In this document: positions 7,393-10,632 of the stretch, piece by piece
Layout of the letters: each line of letters opens with the position of its first letter
How positions within the stretch are numbered: position 1 is the first letter of the stretch
NCBI GenBank assembly: GCA_003543635.1
Contig: DNAE01000176.1
Span: forward strand, 1 to 10,632
DNA from: Clostridiales bacterium
GTDB lineage: Bacteria; Bacillota; Clostridia; Saccharofermentanales; Saccharofermentanaceae
Direction of reading: 5' to 3'
Length of the DNA: 10,632 nucleotides
Program-made: the position numbers and the translations under genes
Notes under the pieces: generated by a model
Seen by the model: only the letters and a program-made list of their open reading frames with translations
Databases searched by the model: none
Told to the model about the DNA's origin: nothing

Positions 7393-7896
7393 CTACTTTC
7401 TGGGACCTCCAAGACCCATTGCTCTTGATATGACGGGTGACAGGATCACTGCCAGGACATAGCTCAGGATAAGGGTGGGCAAGATGAGCTTTATCCAGCT
7501 CGTTCCCCACATGACGATAAAGGGAGGAAGGTTCGCATCCGCGGGGGCTCCCGCCCTTCCCATGAGGATACCGAAGAAACTTACCACTATACTTATTATA
7601 AGAGTATTACCTACGGATAAGGGGATGGCATTTATAAGGAAGAACTTAACTCCCGGAGGGTTGGCATGAAGGCGGGCGGCAAGATCTCTTCCCATCTTTC
7701 CCAGGGGGATAAACAGCGCCACCAGGATACCCGCTATGACGGACATCAGGATGTTGGAAAGATAGAGCATGACAACGGGAGTTGCCTTGGTGGCATCGGG
7801 ATTCGTCTTCGTCACCAGGAATGCGGCGAGCACACCCATGGCACAGGAGATGATGACCGACATGACCATCCCCATCTTACGATCTTTCTTATCCAT
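7393..7896 (-). CDS. Small four-helix membrane protein, possible duplicated DUF2798-like repeat
   Basis: Function unknown. The 167-residue product has a charged N-terminus (MDKKDRK) and four hydrophobic segments, near residues 9-28, 41-66, 89-111 and 129-158. The two halves look related: each has a helix, a Pro-containing loop with a P(V/I)(V)M-type motif (TPVVMLYLSN; PPFIVMWGTSW), then a second helix ending in a basic stretch. This helix-loop-helix pattern, with WGTSW and a late Pro before basic residues (ILSPVISRAMG), resembles DUF2798, which would make this a tandem duplication; the resemblance is judged by eye. The ATG at 7896 has GAGGAG about 10 bases upstream. It begins 47 bases after the polyphosphate-kinase frame stops, so it is probably cotranscribed. 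It ends with TAG, and five codons later another stop follows, so TAG behaves as an ordinary stop here. Confidence 0.8.
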   Translation of the reverse strand: MDKKDRKMGMVMSVIISCAMGVLAAFLVTKTNPDATKATPVVMLYLSNILMSVIAGILVALFIPLGKMGRDLAARLHANPPGVKFFLINAIPLSVGNTLIISIVVSFFGILMGRAGAPADANLPPFIVMWGTSWIKLILPTLILSYVLAVILSPVISRAMGLGGPRK

Positions 7897-7943
7897 TATC
7901 CGAATTCTCCTCTTCTATCTTTAAATAAAGCGGCTATAAGATA

Positions 7944-8702
7944 TCACTTTCCGAGCCTTTTTTCCAGCTCCTCCACCACGATCTCCAGGGCCTTGATCCT
8001 GGCGTACTTCTTGTCCGTGGATTCGAGGATATGCCAAGGTGCAAACTTGGTGGATGTCTTTTGGATCATCTCGTCCACGGCCTGCTCATAAAGATCCCAC
8101 TTCTCCCTGTTCCTCCAGTCCTCTTCGGTTATCTTCCATCTCTTCTCCGGGGTGTTCTGCCGGTCGTTAAAACGCTCCAACTGGGTATCCTTATCGATCT
8201 GCACCCAGAACTTGATGATCACCGCATTCCAGTCCGCCAGCTCCTTCTCAAATTCGTTTATCTCATTGTATGCCCGCTGCCAGTCATTTTCGGAACAGAA
8301 GCCCTCCAGCCGCTCTACCATGACACGTCCGTACCAGGTTCTGTCAAAAATCGCAATATGACCGTCCTTCGGAAGGCGGTTCCAGAACCTCCACAGATAA
8401 TGTCTTGCCTTCTCCGCAGGCTCCGGGCTGGCAATGGGGTGCACCTCATAGCCCCGGGGATCCAGAGCCGCTGCCACACGCTTGATATTTCCTCCCTTAC
8501 CGGCCGCATCCCAGCCCTCATAGGCGATGATCACCGGGATGCGCTTTCTGTACAGCTTGTAATGAAGGTCGTGGAGCTCATCCTGAAGAGCGTCGAGCTT
8601 CTCCTTGTATTCCTCGTCTGAAACGGTCTTGTCGGAAAGGCTGATATCCGAAAGATCAGGGATCGGCTCGAGGGGAAATACATTCTGCCTGATCGGAGCA
8701 GC
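7944..8702 (-). CDS. Catalytic C-terminal PPK2 domain (after the TAG), no start codon of its own
   Basis: These 252 codons continue the polyphosphate-kinase frame straight after the TAG. They open with a Pro-rich linker (PLEPIPDLSD), the helix YKEKLDALQDELHDLHYKLY, then a complete PPK2 core: Walker A GWDAAGKGG (63-71 of this half), PRGYEVHPIASP, the substrate-loop motif HYLWRFWNRLP, Walker B/catalytic block FDRTWYGRVMVERLEGF (119-135), and the C-terminal KRWKITEEDWRNREKW and APWHILE blocks. All key residues of an active enzyme appear present. There is no ATG, GTG or TTG in the first 56 codons. The first candidate is a GTG at 8534 that falls inside the strand entering the P-loop, lacks a ribosome binding site and would delete the preceding conserved helix. 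Independent translation of an active domain is therefore doubtful; expression would need readthrough of the TAG. Confidence 0.8.
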   Translation of the reverse strand, partial: AAPIRQNVFPLEPIPDLSDISLSDKTVSDEEYKEKLDALQDELHDLHYKLYRKRIPVIIAYEGWDAAGKGGNIKRVAAALDPRGYEVHPIASPEPAEKARHYLWRFWNRLPKDGHIAIFDRTWYGRVMVERLEGFCSENDWQRAYNEINEFEKELADWNAVIIKFWVQIDKDTQLERFNDRQNTPEKRWKITEEDWRNREKWDLYEQAVDEMIQKTSTKFAPWHILESTDKKYARIKALEIVVEELEKRLGK

Positions 8703-8705
8703 CTA
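8703..8705 (-). other. In-frame amber codon separating the two PPK2 domains
   Basis: The minus strand reads CAC GGA TAG GCT GCT. The 168 bases from here to 8535 divide evenly into 56 sense codons leading in frame into the catalytic domain. No second stop and no shift is seen. One base change from CAG, AAG, GAG, TGG or TAC/TAT would create it. The following base is G, which is not a notably leaky context. Confidence 0.9.
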
Positions 8706-9419
8706 TCCGTGATTCTTCAGTGCCGTGTCAATGCCCTGATTGATGAAGGAAAGCACCTGGTATACAGCCCATTTCTTTTCATCGGTATCGATGATGCACC
8801 AGGGAGAGGCTCCGGTATTCGTGTCATCCAGATACCTGTCGAAGGTGTCAAGGTATTCCTCGTAATTGTCATTCTCATGCCAGTCGTCCTTGGAGACCCT
8901 CCACTTTGTGTTCTTGTTTTCCTCAAGCTCCTTCAGGCGCTTCTTCTGCGCCTTTTTCCCGATATTGATGAAAAATTTGAGTATCAGATAGCCATTGTCC
9001 GTCAGGCTTCTTTCGCAGTTGTTGATGGATGTGATGCGGTTCCTGTATCCATCATCAGAAAGCTTCCCCTTCATGACGCAGTCCGTGACCTCTTTCATCC
9101 AGAAGCTGTCGAAGAACACGAACTGTCCCCCTTCGGGGATCTCCTTCATATAGCGGTAAAGGAAGGGATATCTCCTGTCCTCCTCCGTGATCTTTGAAAG
9201 GTTCGTGACCCTGAAGAACCGGGGGTCGATATCCTTTATCACCTTTCCGATGATGGAGCCCTTTCCGGCGGCGCCCCAACCCTCAAAGATCACCATTACA
9301 GGAAGACGGTTCTCCTTGATCTTCATCTGGTTTGAGAACAAAAGCCCCCTCTGCTTTTCGATCTCCTCCTCAAGATTGAAGCCCTCCGGCATCATCTGAG
9401 CTGAAAAATTCTTTAACAT
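8703..9419 (-). CDS. N-terminal PPK2 domain, degenerate active site, ends at linker TAG
   Basis: 238 residues from the ATG at 9419 to the TAG at 8705-8703. It is recognisable as PPK2 by LPVMVIFEGWGAAGKGS (39-55), VFFDSFWMKEV (101-111), DNGYLILKFFINI and the ASPWCIID block near the end. Two catalytic positions differ from active domains: the aspartate of GxDAAGKG is glycine (GWGAAGKGS, G49), and the arginine of the FDR(S/T)WY block is serine (FFDSFW). In known two-domain PPK2 enzymes, as I recall, the N-terminal domain is the degenerate, supporting partner and the C-terminal one does the catalysis, so this pattern is normal rather than decay. If translation really stops here, the cell makes only this probably inactive half. 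The start lies one base after the hybrid-kinase stop, so the two are translationally coupled. Confidence 0.85.
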   Translation of the reverse strand: MLKNFSAQMMPEGFNLEEEIEKQRGLLFSNQMKIKENRLPVMVIFEGWGAAGKGSIIGKVIKDIDPRFFRVTNLSKITEEDRRYPFLYRYMKEIPEGGQFVFFDSFWMKEVTDCVMKGKLSDDGYRNRITSINNCERSLTDNGYLILKFFINIGKKAQKKRLKELEENKNTKWRVSKDDWHENDNYEEYLDTFDRYLDDTNTGASPWCIIDTDEKKWAVYQVLSFINQGIDTALKNHG

Positions 9420-9420
9420 C

Positions 9421-10632
9421 TCAATCCCCTTCCTTTCCGGCTTTCGCCATTTCCAAAAGTTTCTCTGTCTTTTCAACCGCGTTCATTATTTCCAGATTGT
9501 CGACGTCATTAAGGATCGAAGCCACATCCCCCCTGACCTCTTTGGGATAATCATAATGCTTCATGGACTCGGCTGTGGAATCCATCCTGTCGTAATCCCT
9601 CTCAAGAAGAGCTTCAAGAAGGGCGGAAAGAAGCCTTGCAAACTCATTTCCCTCGATCCTTTGCAAAGCCTCCTCTTCTTCGTCAACAGGGATCTCACTG
9701 CTGTCCTTTAAGGCTTTTCCTATCCTTTCCTTTGCCTGCAAAAGCCCCTCTGAAAGGTCATTAAGCTTCTCAAGCGCCTCTTCTCTTTTGTCTGATGCGG
9801 CAAGGCTCTCGCCCTCCTCTGCAATGAGCGAAAGATAACTGTTTCCAAGCATCCGAAGGTTACTCTTTATGGAATGGGCCGTGATCCTGAAGCCAGAAAG
9901 CTCCCCGCCGTTTTTTATCTTTTCTTTCTCAGCATCAAGCGCCGCTATCCTGCTGTCTATATTATCATAAAAATTACGAAGCGTATCAAGTACAAGACCA
10001 TCCTCAAGAAGGAGCTTCTTTGCTTCCGAAAAATCAAAGCCGCTTATTACTGGAAGGAAGCTGCTATCATGGGGCAGTTCTTCACCTTCATTATCTTTCC
10101 TGTCCTTTACCATATCCTTCGGGAGATATCTCTCGAGCAGGGCGGAGAGCGCCTTCATATCGACAGGCTTTGAGAGATAATCATCAAAGCCCTCTTTGAT
10201 ATAATCACTCTCGGCTCCTGCCACGGCATTCGCGGTAAGGACCACGACGGGGACATTTGAGTTCAGGTTTCCTTCAAGCCTCCGCATCCTGTGAAGGGTC
10301 TCAACGCCGTCCATTTTCGGCATCATATGATCGAGAAAGATAATGTGGTAATTCTTTTCCCTGACCCTTGAAAGAACCTCTTCCCCGCTGTTTACGGCAT
10401 CGACATCCATCCCCGTGCCCGAAAGAAGCGAAGTAAAGACCTTGAGATTCAGCCTGTCATCATCACAGACGAGGATCTTCACGCCGGGAGCGTAGATCAG
10501 GGAATTATCCTTTTCATCCTTCCTCTTGATCTCCACCACCTTGCTCTTCCCCGCCATCCTTTGAAGGGCGGGAGCGATCCCCTGTTTTATCTCAAAGGAA
10601 ATGACATAGATATTGTCCTCTTTTGAAAAGCT
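9421..10632 (-). CDS. C-terminal part of a hybrid sensor histidine kinase (receiver, Hpt, acidic helical tail); 5' end beyond window
   Basis: The frame is open from the window edge at 10632 with no stop, so I annotate it as partial. The 25 codons before the ATG at 10557 continue in frame and read like the end of a kinase catalytic domain (FSKEDNIYVISFEIKQG), so that ATG is internal, not the start. Numbering from that methionine: a receiver domain at about 25-146 has CDDD at 31-34, phospho-acceptor D76 in IIFLDHMMPKMDG, T109 in VVLTANA and K130 in DYLSKPVD. An Hpt domain at about 172-285 has the phospho-histidine H228 in AHSIKSNLRMLG. An acidic helical tail (290-378) of unknown role follows. 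Phosphate would pass His to Asp to Hpt His and then to a separate regulator that is not in this window. The gene ends one base before the polyphosphate-kinase start. Codon choice (frequent CTT, AAA, GAA) looks different from the AAG/CTC/GAG-rich YesM/YesN genes. Confidence 0.9.
   Translation of the reverse strand, partial: SFSKEDNIYVISFEIKQGIAPALQRMAGKSKVVEIKRKDEKDNSLIYAPGVKILVCDDDRLNLKVFTSLLSGTGMDVDAVNSGEEVLSRVREKNYHIIFLDHMMPKMDGVETLHRMRRLEGNLNSNVPVVVLTANAVAGAESDYIKEGFDDYLSKPVDMKALSALLERYLPKDMVKDRKDNEGEELPHDSSFLPVISGFDFSEAKKLLLEDGLVLDTLRNFYDNIDSRIAALDAEKEKIKNGGELSGFRITAHSIKSNLRMLGNSYLSLIAEEGESLAASDKREEALEKLNDLSEGLLQAKERIGKALKDSSEIPVDEEEEALQRIEGNEFARLLSALLEALLERDYDRMDSTAESMKHYDYPKEVRGDVASILNDVDNLEIMNAVEKTEKLLEMAKAGKEGD

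Larger units (their letters stand above)
7944..9419 (-). pseudogene. pap: Polyphosphate:AMP phosphotransferase (two-domain PPK2), frame interrupted by one in-frame TAG
   Basis: Taken as a whole this is a 491-codon frame (counting the TAG) encoding two fused PPK2 domains, the length and layout of class II PPK2/PAP enzymes, which transfer phosphate from polyphosphate to AMP to make ADP. The only defect is one TAG (minus strand, 8705-8703) in the interdomain linker after residue 238. The frame before and after it is the same, with no shift, and both halves keep coherent protein sequence, so damage, if real, is recent or tolerated. Options are a point nonsense mutation, a base error in assembly, or amber readthrough. 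The start ATG at 9419 follows the kinase stop by one base (TGAGATG) with AGGAAGGGG ahead of it. A longer frame from 9476 would add 19 Lys/Arg-rich residues that overlap the upstream gene and is unlikely. Confidence 0.75.

Noticed and set aside
8534..8536. GTG at 8534 as start of a separate single-domain PPK2 gene
   Set aside because: It would cut off the conserved helix before the P-loop strand, has no ribosome binding site, and the frame clearly continues upstream to the TAG with typical two-domain linker sequence.
10555..10557. ATG at 10557 as start of a stand-alone response regulator with Hpt
   Set aside because: The frame is open to the window edge with kinase-like sequence before it, and no ribosome binding site precedes the ATG.
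1..10632. Whole-genome recoding of TAG to an amino acid
   Set aside because: The membrane-protein gene ends naturally at a TAG with another stop five codons later, and no other gene in the window contains an in-frame TAG. One case does not support reassignment.

Overview
The window reads as accessory sugar-uptake and signalling DNA from a Gram-positive anaerobe of the Clostridia, most likely the Lachnospiraceae. This placement is inferred from the gene types: a YesM/YesN two-component pair beside a ChvE-type sugar ABC transporter with a lipobox-bearing binding protein, a hybrid kinase of REC-Hpt-tail build, and strong GGAGG-type ribosome binding sites. No taxonomic marker gene is present. Every gene I can support lies on the minus strand, so transcription runs from the high coordinates to the low ones.

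In transcription order, the right end (10632-7393) holds four pieces. First is the C-terminal part of a hybrid sensor histidine kinase (receiver plus Hpt), cut by the window edge. One base after its stop begins a two-domain polyphosphate:AMP phosphotransferase (PPK2 class II/PAP type). This coding frame is interrupted by a single in-frame TAG exactly in the linker between its two PPK2 domains. The part after the TAG holds the canonical catalytic domain and has no usable start codon of its own before the P-loop strand. A small four-helix membrane protein follows, then a strong hairpin terminator at 7329-7361.

The middle (7193-3201) is a complete multiple-monosaccharide ABC importer: lipoprotein binding protein (ChvE-like), double ATPase (MmsA/GguA-like) and permease (MmsB/GguB-like). 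A very GC-rich stem-loop sits between the binding-protein and ATPase genes and probably sets their relative expression. ATPase and permease are 18 bases apart.

The left end (3069-1) is a YesN-type AraC response regulator followed, with an ATGA overlap, by a YesM-type sensor kinase that runs off the window. A weak hairpin and a plausible promoter separate this pair from the permease gene. The likely arrangement is that the kinase senses a sugar outside the cell and the regulator controls the adjacent importer. This is inferred from gene order only.

No RNA genes, CRISPR arrays, insertion sequences or phage genes were seen, and no gene-free stretch exceeds 300 bases. The observation most worth checking is the in-frame amber codon in the polyphosphate kinase gene: either a fresh nonsense mutation (or base error), or a recoding/readthrough switch on catalytic activity.
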